Source of the DNA: Phycisphaerales bacterium
GTDB lineage: Bacteria > Planctomycetota > Phycisphaerae > Phycisphaerales > UBA1924
DNA: 64,000 bases
Direction: 5' to 3'
Assembly: GCA_020847535.1 (NCBI GenBank)
Contig: JADLBU010000127.1
Span: forward strand, 1-64,000
Below, one piece after another: positions 29,331-38,139 of the stretch. The notes below the pieces were generated by a model. The model did no database searches. It saw nothing but the letters and a program-made list of their open reading frames with translations, and was not told the origin of the DNA. A program made the translations under genes and the position numbers. The first letter of the stretch is position 1. Every line of letters begins with the position of its first letter.

Positions 29331-30085
29331 GCGTCTTCTCCGTCGAGGCCAACGACCGCATCACCTTCAAGGTCCGCCACGAGGATGAACACCTGCTGGT
29401 TGTGGAAAAACCGCCAGGGATCGCCACGCAGCCCGGCCTCGGGCACGACTACGACACCCTGCTCAACGGGCTGTTCGTCCGCTACGGCCAGAAGCTCCAG
29501 AACCTGGGAAAGGACCGTGATTTCGGGCTGCTTCACAGGCTGGATCGCAAGGCCAGTGGCCTGCTGATGGTCGGGCTTTCGACCAAGGCCTACGACGCGA
29601 TGCGCGTGGCGTTCGCGGAGAAGACACTCGGGAAGTTCTACTGGGTGATCGTCAAAGGCGCACCCAAGACCGCGCAGGGTGTGATTGACAAGCCGATCAT
29701 CGAATCGATCCCCAAGGGTGAGGGTGAGATCAAGCGCGCGAAGATATCGGCGGTAGGCAAGCCAGCGAGCACGGCATTCCGGATCCTGCAGGCGGGCGCG
29801 GATGCCTCGCTGGTGGAGTGCCGGCCGATCACGGGCCGGCTGCACCAGATCCGCATCCACATGGAGACCATCGGGTGCCCGGTACTGGGCGACAGCATCT
29901 ACGCGACCCCGAAGATCAGGGCGGCAGCGCCGAGACTGGCCCTGCACTCGCATCGGCTGGTGTTCGATCACCCGATCAGCGGTGAGCGGATCGATGTGCG
30001 GTCGAAGTGGCCGAAGGATCTGCGAGCGACGCTGGAGAGGTTCGGGCTCAAGCGACCGGATGTGGAAGGCGATGAAGAAGCATGA
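29327..30085 (+). CDS. RluA/RluD-family pseudouridine synthase
   Basis: Converts uridine to pseudouridine in rRNA or tRNA. The catalytic Asp is in HRLDRKASGLLMVG near residue 75, and EDEHLLVVEKPPGIATQP and GRLHQIRIHMETIGCPVLGD are the other family blocks. At 252 residues there is no S4 domain, so it resembles the RluA/RluC-short or TruC class; the RNA target is not predictable. The ATG overlaps the pgl stop by four bases. Confidence 0.92.
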   Translation: MSVFSVEANDRITFKVRHEDEHLLVVEKPPGIATQPGLGHDYDTLLNGLFVRYGQKLQNLGKDRDFGLLHRLDRKASGLLMVGLSTKAYDAMRVAFAEKTLGKFYWVIVKGAPKTAQGVIDKPIIESIPKGEGEIKRAKISAVGKPASTAFRILQAGADASLVECRPITGRLHQIRIHMETIGCPVLGDSIYATPKIRAAAPRLALHSHRLVFDHPISGERIDVRSKWPKDLRATLERFGLKRPDVEGDEEA

Positions 30086-30116
30086 CAGCCCTCCCGACTA
30101 CGTTTCTTGGCAGATT

Positions 30117-30434
30117 TCACCGCTCGAGCAACCGCATCGCCTCGAGGTCAAAGTACCGCTCGCCGCACTTCTCGCAAACATCGGCCGCCACCTTCTCAAC
30201 CTGCCTGCCATCGCGGCGTTGAACCGTTACCAGCCTTCTGGCGATCCTGCGAGATCCGCAGACAACGCACTCCTTGAGCGGCGTGTCCGTGTGCTTCGCG
30301 GAACGAAGACTAGTCTCCGACCGTTGCGACCTTCGACGAGATGAAGATGTAGAACGTTTCTTCGCCGTCTTGACGGACGATCGTCCCTTTGGTGTAGATG
30401 AGCGTGCCTTCAAGACTGAAGCTCTTGATGACAT
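30117..30434 (-). CDS. YgiT-type zinc-finger protein, probable antitoxin (start unclear)
   Basis: The last 55 residues carry the YgiT/MqsA-N zinc finger: ECVVCGSRR...VCEKCGERYFDLEAM. Family members are about 70-80 residues and start shortly before the first Cys. Here no ATG, GTG or TTG lies between the upstream gene's stop (30310) and that point. The only in-frame starts (ATG 30434, TTG 30413) lie inside the toxin gene and would add a Ser/Arg-rich stretch read out of frame from it. Either translation starts at a rare codon after coupling, or a base is missing. Confidence 0.6.
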   Translation of the reverse strand: MSSRASVLKARSSTPKGRSSVKTAKKRSTSSSRRRSQRSETSLRSAKHTDTPLKECVVCGSRRIARRLVTVQRRDGRQVEKVAADVCEKCGERYFDLEAMRLLER

Positions 30435-30552
30435 ACAGCTTTTCTCCCGAATGACGGCGAGTGGAGCTGCGGGAGCGCAGCGTCTTTGAAACTGCTTGAG
30501 CGTTGATGACGGACTCGAGAACCTCCTCGGCCGTCAGATCGTCCTGCTCCAT
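30310..30552 (-). CDS. DUF4258-like probable toxin
   Basis: 80 residues with an AGGA box before the ATG. The C-terminal part, YVIKSFSLEGTLIYTKGTIVRQ and then EETFYIFISSKVA, has the compact all-beta look of DUF4258-type RelE/MqsR-like toxins that are typically paired with YgiT-type zinc-finger antitoxins. The next gene downstream carries just such a finger, which supports a toxin-antitoxin pair. The protein lacks clear catalytic residues, and the partner's start is missing, so the module may be inactive. Confidence 0.6.
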   Translation of the reverse strand: MEQDDLTAEEVLESVINAQAVSKTLRSRSSTRRHSGEKLYVIKSFSLEGTLIYTKGTIVRQDGEETFYIFISSKVATVGD

Positions 30553-30705
30553 CTCGTCCTGACCTCAGCAAGCATGAGCGAGCCCGCTGCCAGCAACACT
30601 ACAAGCCCGAAGTTCGCGTGAATGGGTAATCTCCCGAGCCTCATGATTGCCCGGTCGAAACCGCGAATGCCGCCGTTACCGTGCGGTGACAGTCAGCCCA
30701 GGCAC

Positions 30706-32103
30706 TCAATCAAGGGCCGCGAACAGCTCGACGGCGATCCCATCGGCGAACAGAATGCCCTCATCTGTGAGAATCCACATCCCATCGCGAACTACGAGCT
30801 GTCCGCGATCACGCACCGCCGCGATCGCCGCCACAAGCCTCTTGCCCGATCCGGGATGAAGCCCATCGGCCGTCGCAAGCACGCGGCCGCCATCAAGCCC
30901 CTCGCACAGCCGCAGCCCCGTCATGATCCGCTCCCGAAGCGCCCGAGCGGCATCCGGCCCCTCATGATCGCTGATCGGCGAAAACCCCGTCGCATCCCCC
31001 TTGCGCAGATAGTCATCCAGCCGCGGTGTGTTCTTCCAGCGATGCCCAGGCGCGATGTACCTCCCCCCACTGCCCACCTGCCCACCCCCCACTGCCCCGC
31101 CAACACCCACCGTCCCTTCCGCCCCCACGCTCCCAATCCGCAAGTGCCCCGAAGCCGAAGGACCCGCGGCGAGCCAGGATCCCTGTCGCCAATAGGCAAG
31201 ATTGTGGAGGCATTCAGCTCCCGGCCGGGCAAAGTTGCTGACCTCGTAACGATCAAGCCCCGCCGCTCGCAACCGATCCCACGCGAGCCGATGCATGTCC
31301 ACCTCAACCCCCTCATCCATCGCCTCGAACGCCCCACGCGTGAGTCGGGCCGTCATCGCGGTCGCCGGCTCATACGTCAGGGAATAACACGACACGTGCT
31401 CCGTCCCCAGCCCGATCCCCCGCTCCAGATCCCTCCCCCAGTCGTCCAACGTCTGCCCCGGGATCCCGAAGATCAGGTCAATGGACTGCCGAGCGATCCC
31501 TGCATCCCGCGCCAACCCGATCGCCCTGGCGACATTCTCCGGATCATGCCAGCGCTCGAGGGTCTTGAGGTGGCGGGTCTCAAAAGATTGCGCCCCCATA
31601 CTGACCCGGGTCACGCCGCCCGCTCGCAGGGTCTCCATGAGCTCGGGAGTCACCGTCTCGGGATTGCACTCGACTGTAAACTCCGCCGCCCGTGCAACGG
31701 TGGCTGTACGCGCAGAAGATGCCCGCTCTCGCGCTTCCGCCGATCGGATCTCCGACAGGTCAAACAGGCGATCCAGAGCCGTCAGCAGGCGTTTCCAGAG
31801 ATCCACGCGAAGCAGGCTGGGTGTGCCACCCCCTGCGAAAATGGTCTTGAGGGGCTGTCGTGCGGAATAGGGAGCCAGTGCGGTCAGTTCTCGGATGAGC
31901 CGGTCCGTGAACGCTTCCTGGCGATCCTGGGTGTCAACAATGCTGTAGAAGTCGCAATAGTGACACTTGTGAAAGCAGAACGGGATGTGGATATAGAGGG
32001 ATGCGGGGGTATCCAGCCCGCCAGTCCCCGGCGGGGGCAGCACCTCCCCGGCCGACCGATCTCGGCGTTGCGGAGCCAGGGTCAAGGGTGTATCGTGCGA
32101 CAT
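30706..32103 (-). CDS. hemW: Radical SAM protein, HemW (heme chaperone) type
   Basis: 465 residues. The radical SAM cluster motif CX3CX2C is CFHKCHYCDF near residue 48, with FAGGGTPSLL next, the GGE-like SAM motif region following, and the HNxxYW hallmark of HemW/HemN-like proteins as HNLAYW. HemW inserts heme into respiratory enzymes; older annotation calls it oxygen-independent coproporphyrinogen oxidase. Shortly after HNLAYW comes a Gly/Val-rich stretch (GTVGVGGAVGGGQVGSGG) that other HemW proteins lack, encoded by low-complexity DNA at about 31058-31140. This explains the length excess over the usual 380-400. Confidence 0.9.
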   Translation of the reverse strand: MSHDTPLTLAPQRRDRSAGEVLPPPGTGGLDTPASLYIHIPFCFHKCHYCDFYSIVDTQDRQEAFTDRLIRELTALAPYSARQPLKTIFAGGGTPSLLRVDLWKRLLTALDRLFDLSEIRSAEARERASSARTATVARAAEFTVECNPETVTPELMETLRAGGVTRVSMGAQSFETRHLKTLERWHDPENVARAIGLARDAGIARQSIDLIFGIPGQTLDDWGRDLERGIGLGTEHVSCYSLTYEPATAMTARLTRGAFEAMDEGVEVDMHRLAWDRLRAAGLDRYEVSNFARPGAECLHNLAYWRQGSWLAAGPSASGHLRIGSVGAEGTVGVGGAVGGGQVGSGGRYIAPGHRWKNTPRLDDYLRKGDATGFSPISDHEGPDAARALRERIMTGLRLCEGLDGGRVLATADGLHPGSGKRLVAAIAAVRDRGQLVVRDGMWILTDEGILFADGIAVELFAALD

Positions 32104-32185
32104 ACGGGCTGCACCGGCTGGGCGGCCAAGGACGCTGGTACGTGGTGAGGGGGTTGTTGTCGGGGCCGTGGTCGGCTGAGGGGCG

Positions 32186-32216
32186 TGGACGCGTGGGACG
32201 CGTGGGACGCGTGGGG
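32186..32216. repeat. Short tandem repeat, about 10-bp unit
   Basis: Three near-perfect units of GGACGCGTGG in the 233-bp gap between hemW and the FHA gene, followed by a degenerate fourth. Copy number may vary by slippage. Apart from it I see only a possible promoter region in this gap. Confidence 0.7.
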
Positions 32217-32336
32217 GGCGTGGGGGTTAGAGGTCGCGGGACCGAACCGTTCTGACGGGGATACGGGAGACCCTACCGGGTTCCCAGCCCTGTCCGTCAG
32301 GTCCGGACGCCGCTGCCGGGAAAGGATAGCGATCAC

Positions 32337-32861
32337 GTGGATGCCTCATTCGTGCTCATCTCCCAGGATCTGTCCCAGCGGACCGTGCCGCTGAATCGCC
32401 CGCGAACCGTGATCGGGCGGCAGACCGATTGCAACATCCGCATCCCCTCCAGCGGCGTCTCGCGTCAGCACTGCGAGATCCTGATCGATGGGGATGCCAT
32501 CACCGTCCGGGACCTCAATTCCAGCAACGGGACCTACCTCAACCGCAAGCGGATCACCGAAGCCCGCCTGAATGCCGGTGACCTGCTGGCGATCGGCAAC
32601 TGCGTCTTTGTCACGCGGATCAACGGTGAGCCCGGGGTGATCGACTCTGAGGATGTCCTGGAGGACGGCGCGGTCTCAGCTCCCGACGGCGCGGTGCCGG
32701 GCCGGGCGAGCGAAGCCCAGACAACCATCACCAGCAGACCCGCCAAGCCCGCCGAGCCGACGGGCAAGGGCCGCCTGGTCGGCTCCGAAGACAACGATGA
32801 CAGCGATTCGTTCGACTTTGATTTCTCCGATGATGACGAGAAGAGGCCGCCGAAGCTGTAG
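32337..32861 (+). CDS. FHA-domain protein
   Basis: 174 residues starting at GTG 32337, with AAAGGA upstream. The forkhead-associated domain fills residues 5-95 with the phosphothreonine-binding set: GR in TVIGRQTDC, SRQHCEI and NSSNGTYL. The remainder is a linker and a very acidic tail (DSDSFDFDFSDDDEK). FHA domains read Ser/Thr kinase signals; no kinase is encoded in the window. It precedes a polysaccharide-type transferase gene by 78 bp. Confidence 0.93.
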   Translation: MDASFVLISQDLSQRTVPLNRPRTVIGRQTDCNIRIPSSGVSRQHCEILIDGDAITVRDLNSSNGTYLNRKRITEARLNAGDLLAIGNCVFVTRINGEPGVIDSEDVLEDGAVSAPDGAVPGRASEAQTTITSRPAKPAEPTGKGRLVGSEDNDDSDSFDFDFSDDDEKRPPKL

Positions 32862-32939
32862 GTCACCATTGCGGTCGGCGCTCGGATTCCTGTATTCTCT
32901 CACGTCGCACCTCGAACAAGGAACTAAACTCCCCCGCCG

Positions 32940-34145
32940 ATGGTGTGGGCATGTCTCAGCCTGATCGCGGTCGGATTCGCGGTCTCACTGCCGCTGACGT
33001 GGTTGCTCGTGCGCCTGGGCCACAGGCTGGAGACCTTTGATTCGGCCGGTGTACCCGGGCAGGTCAAAGCGCCGCGACGGCGCATCCCCAATACCGGCGG
33101 TGTGGCGATCTTCTGGGGAATCGCGGCTCCGATCGCGGTCGGGATCACCGTGCTCAACATCCCGTGGACGCCCTACACGCCGACTTCCAGCGTTGATTCC
33201 ACCGCCGGAGACCTGCTCGCCGGCTGGTTCCCGGGGCTTCAGGAACACCTGCCGGGGATCCGTGAACGCCGATGGGATGCCGTTGTGCTCATTCTCTCCC
33301 TGGGCATCGTCCACGCCATGGGCCTCATTGATGATCGCCGGCCCCAGCGGGCCCTGCCAAAGCTCCTGGTGATGATCGGCGTCACATCGGGCCTTGCAAT
33401 CCTGACCGGATCCCGGCTGTTGACCGCCCTCGATGGACCCGCCGGAGGGCCGTGGCTGTCGTACGTGATCACCATCCTCTGGCTGATCGCGATCATGAAC
33501 GCGATGAACTTCCTGGACAACATGGATGGGTTGTCGGGCGGCATCGGCATGATCGCCGCCTCGTTCTTCCTCGCCGGAACGCTGGTCGGGAGCCGTCCGC
33601 AGTGGTTCATCGCCGCATGCCTGGCCCTGCTCATCGGCTCCCTGGCCGGGTTCCTGGTCTTCAACGCGCCGCGGCCGTGGAGCGATCGCGGAGCTTCGAT
33701 CTTCATGGGCGATGGCGGCTCGCTGGTGGTCGGGCTGCTGCTGGGGTTCCTGACGGTCCGAACGACGTTCATCGAGCCGGCCGACACGCCGGGGTCGCAT
33801 CCGTTGAGCCCGTGGCACGGTGTGTTCATGCCGCTGGTGGTGCTGGCGATCCCGTTGTATGACTTTGCGACCGTGCTGGCGCTCCGGCTGCGACAGGGCA
33901 AGAACCCGTGGGTCGGAGATCTTCAGCACGTGAGCCATCGACTGGTGCAGCGCGGGCTTTCTCGACGCGGGGCGGTGTATGTTCTGTGGGCCTTGACGGC
34001 GGCGACCGGGTGCGGGGCGATCACGCTGCGGTCGCTGGAGGGGTGGCAGGCGATCCTGGTGGGGGTTCAGACGCTCGTGATCCTGGGTGTTCTCTTCGGG
34101 CTTGAACACGCGAGCCGGCGGATGGTCCAGGATTCGAGTCGGTAA
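32940..34145 (+). CDS. WecA/MraY-family undecaprenyl-phosphate sugar-1-phosphate transferase
   Basis: A 401-residue multi-pass protein. Diagnostic motifs are NFLDNMDGLSGG (the D-D-x-D-G-type catalytic loop) and FMGDGGSLVVGLLLGF, both typical of the GT4 polyprenyl-phosphate transferase family, with KAPRRRIPNTGGVAIF at the first cytoplasmic loop. It likely transfers an N-acetylhexosamine-1-phosphate to undecaprenyl phosphate and starts a surface polysaccharide. MraY itself is less likely because no mur genes are around. The next gene is an O-antigen ligase-like protein 19 bp downstream, which supports the polysaccharide role. Confidence 0.9.
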   Translation: MVWACLSLIAVGFAVSLPLTWLLVRLGHRLETFDSAGVPGQVKAPRRRIPNTGGVAIFWGIAAPIAVGITVLNIPWTPYTPTSSVDSTAGDLLAGWFPGLQEHLPGIRERRWDAVVLILSLGIVHAMGLIDDRRPQRALPKLLVMIGVTSGLAILTGSRLLTALDGPAGGPWLSYVITILWLIAIMNAMNFLDNMDGLSGGIGMIAASFFLAGTLVGSRPQWFIAACLALLIGSLAGFLVFNAPRPWSDRGASIFMGDGGSLVVGLLLGFLTVRTTFIEPADTPGSHPLSPWHGVFMPLVVLAIPLYDFATVLALRLRQGKNPWVGDLQHVSHRLVQRGLSRRGAVYVLWALTAATGCGAITLRSLEGWQAILVGVQTLVILGVLFGLEHASRRMVQDSSR

Positions 34146-34164
34146 CCGCGGAGATTCTCTCGCC

Positions 34165-36630
34165 GTGACATCGATCGCACCAGAGCCTCAACGACACGCC
34201 GAGGGCCGACTCACCGAAGGCCTGCTCTCGGCGGCGCTCGCGGGGCTCGTGTGTCTCAAGATGCTCGTTACGTACGACGCTTTCCCGGGGTGGGGCACCG
34301 ATCCGTCGATCTCGGATCAGGCGCTGGGTGTGTCGATCTCGCCCACGGGATTGCTGGGGATCAATGCAGGGATCATGCTGCTGGCAGCCGCGATCGTGGT
34401 GACCTGCCGAAGTTGCAACGGCGGGCTCGGCCGCGCGGGGATCTGCATTCGCTCAGCGCTCCTGGCAATCGGTCTGGGCGGGATCGCCTGGCACATCGCC
34501 CTCAACCCCGGCACAACGGTCGAGGATTGGCTCTCGGGATCCGATGTTGCCGCCGCCCTGTGTTCGGGCGCGGCGTTCTGGCGCCTGGCACAAAGGCCAC
34601 GCAGCGGCAGGATCGCCGCCGGGATCCTGATCGGCGTCGTCGTCATGCTCGCCGGCAAGGGCGCGTTGCAGGTCCTGGTCGAGCACGAGCAGACTGTTCA
34701 GACGTACAAAGCCTCGCGGGAGCAGATCCTCGCCGCAAACGGCTGGCTGCCGGATTCACCATCAGCGCTCGCGTACGAGCGCCGGCTCATGCAGCGCGAG
34801 GCCAGCGGCTGGTTCGGTCTCTCGAACGTCTACGGGAGCATCGTCGGCGCGGGGGCGATCGCGCTGACAGGCCTGGGATACTTCGCACCTCGCGGCGGCA
34901 AACGCGCCATCCTCTGGCTGGCAGCGCTCGCGGCGTGGACGGCGCTGGCAATGAGCCAATCCAAGGGCGCGATCGTTGCGGCGGTGATCGGCGTGGGTGT
35001 CATCGCAGGGAGCTTGGCGCTCCCTCGCGTAATGAGCTCGCGCACCGATCCGGAACCATCCGCCAGCAGTTCGTGGTGGCAGCGCCCCCGAACGCTCGGG
35101 ATGATCTCGTTCGCCCTCGTGCTCACCGTCCACGCCGGAATCTTCGTTCGCGGGATGCTCGCCGATCGCCTCGGTGAACTCAGCCTCTGGTTCCGCTGGT
35201 TCTACGTCCAGGGCGCTGCTCGCATATTCGCCGATCACACCCTCATCGGCGTCGGGCCGGCGGGGTTCAAGGATGCCTACATGCTCGCCAAGCCTCCGAT
35301 CAGCCCGGAGGATGTCGCCAGCCCGCATTCGCTCCCGTGGGATCTGGCTGCGGCCCTGGGCGTCTTCGGGGTTGCGCTGGCGGTGTTGTGGTTCACGTGG
35401 ATCTGGGATCTGGGCCGATCTCTGCTCACGGGATCTACAGCAGCCGGTGACGATGCCGATTCGACCCAGGCCATCGACGATGCAACCGCTCGCCAAGACC
35501 TCCGCCTGATCGCCGCCGGCGTCATCAGCGCTGCCATGATCTCGATCTGGATCGAACGCACCGCAAGCACACCCGAAACGGCCATCACGAAAATCGGTGG
35601 GTTGCTCGCGTGGATCATCGCCGCGGTCGTGATCGCTGCAACCAGCGATCGCTATCCACGGGCTCCGCTGGCGCTGGGCGCTGCGGCCATCGCGCTGGCG
35701 ATGCACGCCCAGATCGAGATGACCCTCACATGGACAGGCTCGGGCGCGTGGGTTCTGGCAATGATCGCCCTGGCCGCGGGATGGTCGCGCAGGCTGCACG
35801 CACCAGCAGTTCCGCCGCAGACCATCTCATCAACACTCACTTCATTCTGGCCCTCATCGCTCATCGCCCTTCTGGGGATCGCCTGCGTGCTCGCGGGAAC
35901 GCTCGGACGCATCGGCCAGGTGCATCGCTGGGAAGCCTCGCTCCTCTCGGCCGCCGACGGGCCGCTCGACATCACCCGACTCCGAGCCGCGTTCGTCGAG
36001 ATCGACTCATCCCGTGTCAGCGCCGCCGAGAAACAGGCATCGCTCGCCGCCGCGTGCCGGGAAGCCGGTCTGCCTTCACCCGCTGCCGGGCAGAGCCTGG
36101 AGGCGTTCCTCGCCGAGTTATCGCTCGCCGCGTGGATGCACTCACTCGAGCCCCTGGGCGAGGCGACGATGGCGATCCCATCGCACGGACCGACGCATCG
36201 AGCACTGAGCCAGATGGCGCTGCGAACGGCCGAGGCCGTGCCGGATCAGAATCAGCGCGAACAACTGATCGCCCGCTCGCTCGCCGAAGCCGATGCCGGA
36301 GCCCACACCCCGCGCCAACGCAGCGCAGGCCTTGCATGGTCGGCAGGTTTGCGGATACAACTGGTCAAGAGTGGACGCATCGATTCAGGTACCGGTCTCC
36401 AGGCCGCACGCGAAGCCCTGATGCAGGCAGCGCAGATCGATCCTTACAACTTCCAGCACTCCGCCCAGCTCGCCCAGATCGCAGATGCGCTCGGGCAGCC
36501 TGACCAAGCCCGCACACACGCAGCGCACGCGATCGCTCTCGAGAAGGCCGCTCGCCTTGATCCGCTTCGGCGGATGGATGACCGGACGCGTCTGGAAATG
36601 GAACGGCTCGTCGCGACGAGTCGTAAGTAA
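34165..36630 (+). CDS. O-antigen ligase/polymerase-like membrane protein with helical tail
   Basis: 821 residues from the GTG at 34165. The first 570 contain about a dozen membrane segments. A Wzy_C-type signature region is visible: LAMSQSKGAIVAAVIG, then the periplasmic loop with RWFYVQGAARIFADHTLIGVGPAGF and PHSLPWDLAAALGVFG. The last 250 residues are soluble and helical with TPR-like spacing (ALMQAAQIDPYNFQHSAQLA). Such fusions of a ligase core with TPR repeats occur in several planctomycetes. Together with the upstream transferase it forms a small glycan-assembly unit. Confidence 0.82.
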   Translation: MTSIAPEPQRHAEGRLTEGLLSAALAGLVCLKMLVTYDAFPGWGTDPSISDQALGVSISPTGLLGINAGIMLLAAAIVVTCRSCNGGLGRAGICIRSALLAIGLGGIAWHIALNPGTTVEDWLSGSDVAAALCSGAAFWRLAQRPRSGRIAAGILIGVVVMLAGKGALQVLVEHEQTVQTYKASREQILAANGWLPDSPSALAYERRLMQREASGWFGLSNVYGSIVGAGAIALTGLGYFAPRGGKRAILWLAALAAWTALAMSQSKGAIVAAVIGVGVIAGSLALPRVMSSRTDPEPSASSSWWQRPRTLGMISFALVLTVHAGIFVRGMLADRLGELSLWFRWFYVQGAARIFADHTLIGVGPAGFKDAYMLAKPPISPEDVASPHSLPWDLAAALGVFGVALAVLWFTWIWDLGRSLLTGSTAAGDDADSTQAIDDATARQDLRLIAAGVISAAMISIWIERTASTPETAITKIGGLLAWIIAAVVIAATSDRYPRAPLALGAAAIALAMHAQIEMTLTWTGSGAWVLAMIALAAGWSRRLHAPAVPPQTISSTLTSFWPSSLIALLGIACVLAGTLGRIGQVHRWEASLLSAADGPLDITRLRAAFVEIDSSRVSAAEKQASLAAACREAGLPSPAAGQSLEAFLAELSLAAWMHSLEPLGEATMAIPSHGPTHRALSQMALRTAEAVPDQNQREQLIARSLAEADAGAHTPRQRSAGLAWSAGLRIQLVKSGRIDSGTGLQAAREALMQAAQIDPYNFQHSAQLAQIADALGQPDQARTHAAHAIALEKAARLDPLRRMDDRTRLEMERLVATSRK

Positions 36631-36790
36631 CTCGCTCACAAGCTGTTGCGTGGCACATCACGACACGCGTCACGAAGGCGCTGCGGCACGAGATCGCAAC
36701 GATCTTCCCGCCGATGCAAGATCTCGTCAGGGTTGCTGGCATGGATGGTGAGACGCGAATCCTCGCGGCTCGATCGAAAAGGAGCAACCC

Positions 36791-38068
36791 ATGGAGCATT
36801 TCGCACAACTGAACACTCGAATCCCCTCGCTGCGAATCTTGCACGCGGTCGCCGGCACAGCCATCCTGGGCCTTCTGGCCTCAACCGCCAGCGCCCAGAA
36901 CCTGATCGCCAACGACAGCTTCGAGTACTACGGCCAGTTCGGCGATGAATGGGCCGTCGCAGCCGGCACGCCGGACTTGTACACCGGAGGCTTCATCTCT
37001 CGCACACCCCGCTGCGGCAACGTGATCGGCCTGCGATACGAGTCATTCCTCCTGGATGCCATCAGACAGTCTCGCACGGCACTTTGGCAAGATTCGGGGA
37101 GCTACCTGGCCTACGCCGACATCGCCGGAGATCGCTCGGTATTCCCCGCGCCGTGGGTCACGTCGCTGGGCATCAAGCTGGAGGCCGGAACACAGACGGT
37201 CCACAAGAGCATCCAGGCGCCAGTGCCCTTCGCGGGAATCAACAACACCAACATCAAGAACGCGAGCTGGTATCCCCGGCTGGCCGGCTTCAAAGCCAAC
37301 ATCCCGTACCTCTCCAACTACAAAGTCACGCTCCACGACAACGACGATCGCGGCGTGCTCGCCGACAACGTACACCTCTTCCCCCTCTACTGGGATGACT
37401 GTACCTGCGGCTGGCCGCTGGGCCTTGCCGGCTTCTCGGTCGAGACCGACTACTGGTCCGGGCTTGGGCCCAAGCCTATCGAACATCTCTATCGCGGCAC
37501 GGCTTCGGGCTGCTGCGGGCCGATCGGATGCGACAACGTCAACTATGACAACGATGTCGTGTGGATCTGGAACAAGGAATGCGACCACAAGGTCACGATG
37601 ATGATCGCCGGCTGGACCTTCTGCGATCAAGGCACCAACGCCCCAAACACGCTCAAGCTCGACCTCGAACTGGAAGCCACACAGGGGACGCCCGGGTTTG
37701 TCGTGCAGTTCTACGACTGGAAGTTGCAGCGCTGGGTCGGCGCATCGGCGCTCACCGGGGGCAACTCAAGCAACCAGTTCCCGGGCGGACAAGTGACGGC
37801 GACACCGCAGTGCTTCACCGTGGACTGGACGCAGTACATGTGCCCGCAGCCCGGTAACTCAACGCTCAACACACCCCTTGGAGACTACGTCAGCCACCAG
37901 GTCAACAATGGCTCGTTCGCCCCGTTCAACAACGTGAACCTGGTGCTGGCGAGAGTAACCTTCGGTGTCTGTCCCGAGTGGATCTGCATGGCCAATTGGC
38001 CACCTCCCCCGCCCCAGGACTTCATCGTCAAGGTGCATCACGCCAAAATCGTTGCCTCGAACCCCTAA
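36791..38068 (+). CDS. Secreted protein, unknown function
   Basis: 425 residues with a signal peptide ending LLASTASAQN. The mature start NLIANDSFEYYGQF is a common start of carbohydrate-binding-like beta-sandwich modules in planctomycete secreted proteins (N-G/D-S/G-FE-like). It is Cys-rich in the middle (CTCGWP, GCCGPIGC) and has many aromatic residues, suggesting a disulphide-stabilised extracellular protein. No dockerin tail. I do not recognise a family. A terminator follows. Confidence 0.72.
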   Translation: MEHFAQLNTRIPSLRILHAVAGTAILGLLASTASAQNLIANDSFEYYGQFGDEWAVAAGTPDLYTGGFISRTPRCGNVIGLRYESFLLDAIRQSRTALWQDSGSYLAYADIAGDRSVFPAPWVTSLGIKLEAGTQTVHKSIQAPVPFAGINNTNIKNASWYPRLAGFKANIPYLSNYKVTLHDNDDRGVLADNVHLFPLYWDDCTCGWPLGLAGFSVETDYWSGLGPKPIEHLYRGTASGCCGPIGCDNVNYDNDVVWIWNKECDHKVTMMIAGWTFCDQGTNAPNTLKLDLELEATQGTPGFVVQFYDWKLQRWVGASALTGGNSSNQFPGGQVTATPQCFTVDWTQYMCPQPGNSTLNTPLGDYVSHQVNNGSFAPFNNVNLVLARVTFGVCPEWICMANWPPPPPQDFIVKVHHAKIVASNP

Positions 38069-38116
38069 GGGCTCGGGCGCAGCTCCGATCTCCATCCTCC
38101 ATCGGGCCGGGCGCTG

Positions 38117-38137
38117 AAGAGCCGCCCGGCTCTTTTC
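38117..38137. terminator. Terminator between convergent genes
   Basis: Stem AAGAGCC (38117-38123) with GGCTCTT (38128-38134), loop GCCC, followed by a T run on the plus strand and mirrored A residues, so it may serve both the 36791 gene and the convergent cystathionine beta-synthase gene. Confidence 0.7.
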
Positions 38138-38139
38138 AT

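Noticed and set aside
30622-32148. 508-codon plus-strand frame opposite hemW
   Set aside because: Arg/Pro-rich shadow of a radical SAM gene with a clear CX3CX2C motif on the minus strand.
32186-32216. CRISPR-like direct repeats
   Set aside because: Units are about 10 bp and contiguous, with no spacers.
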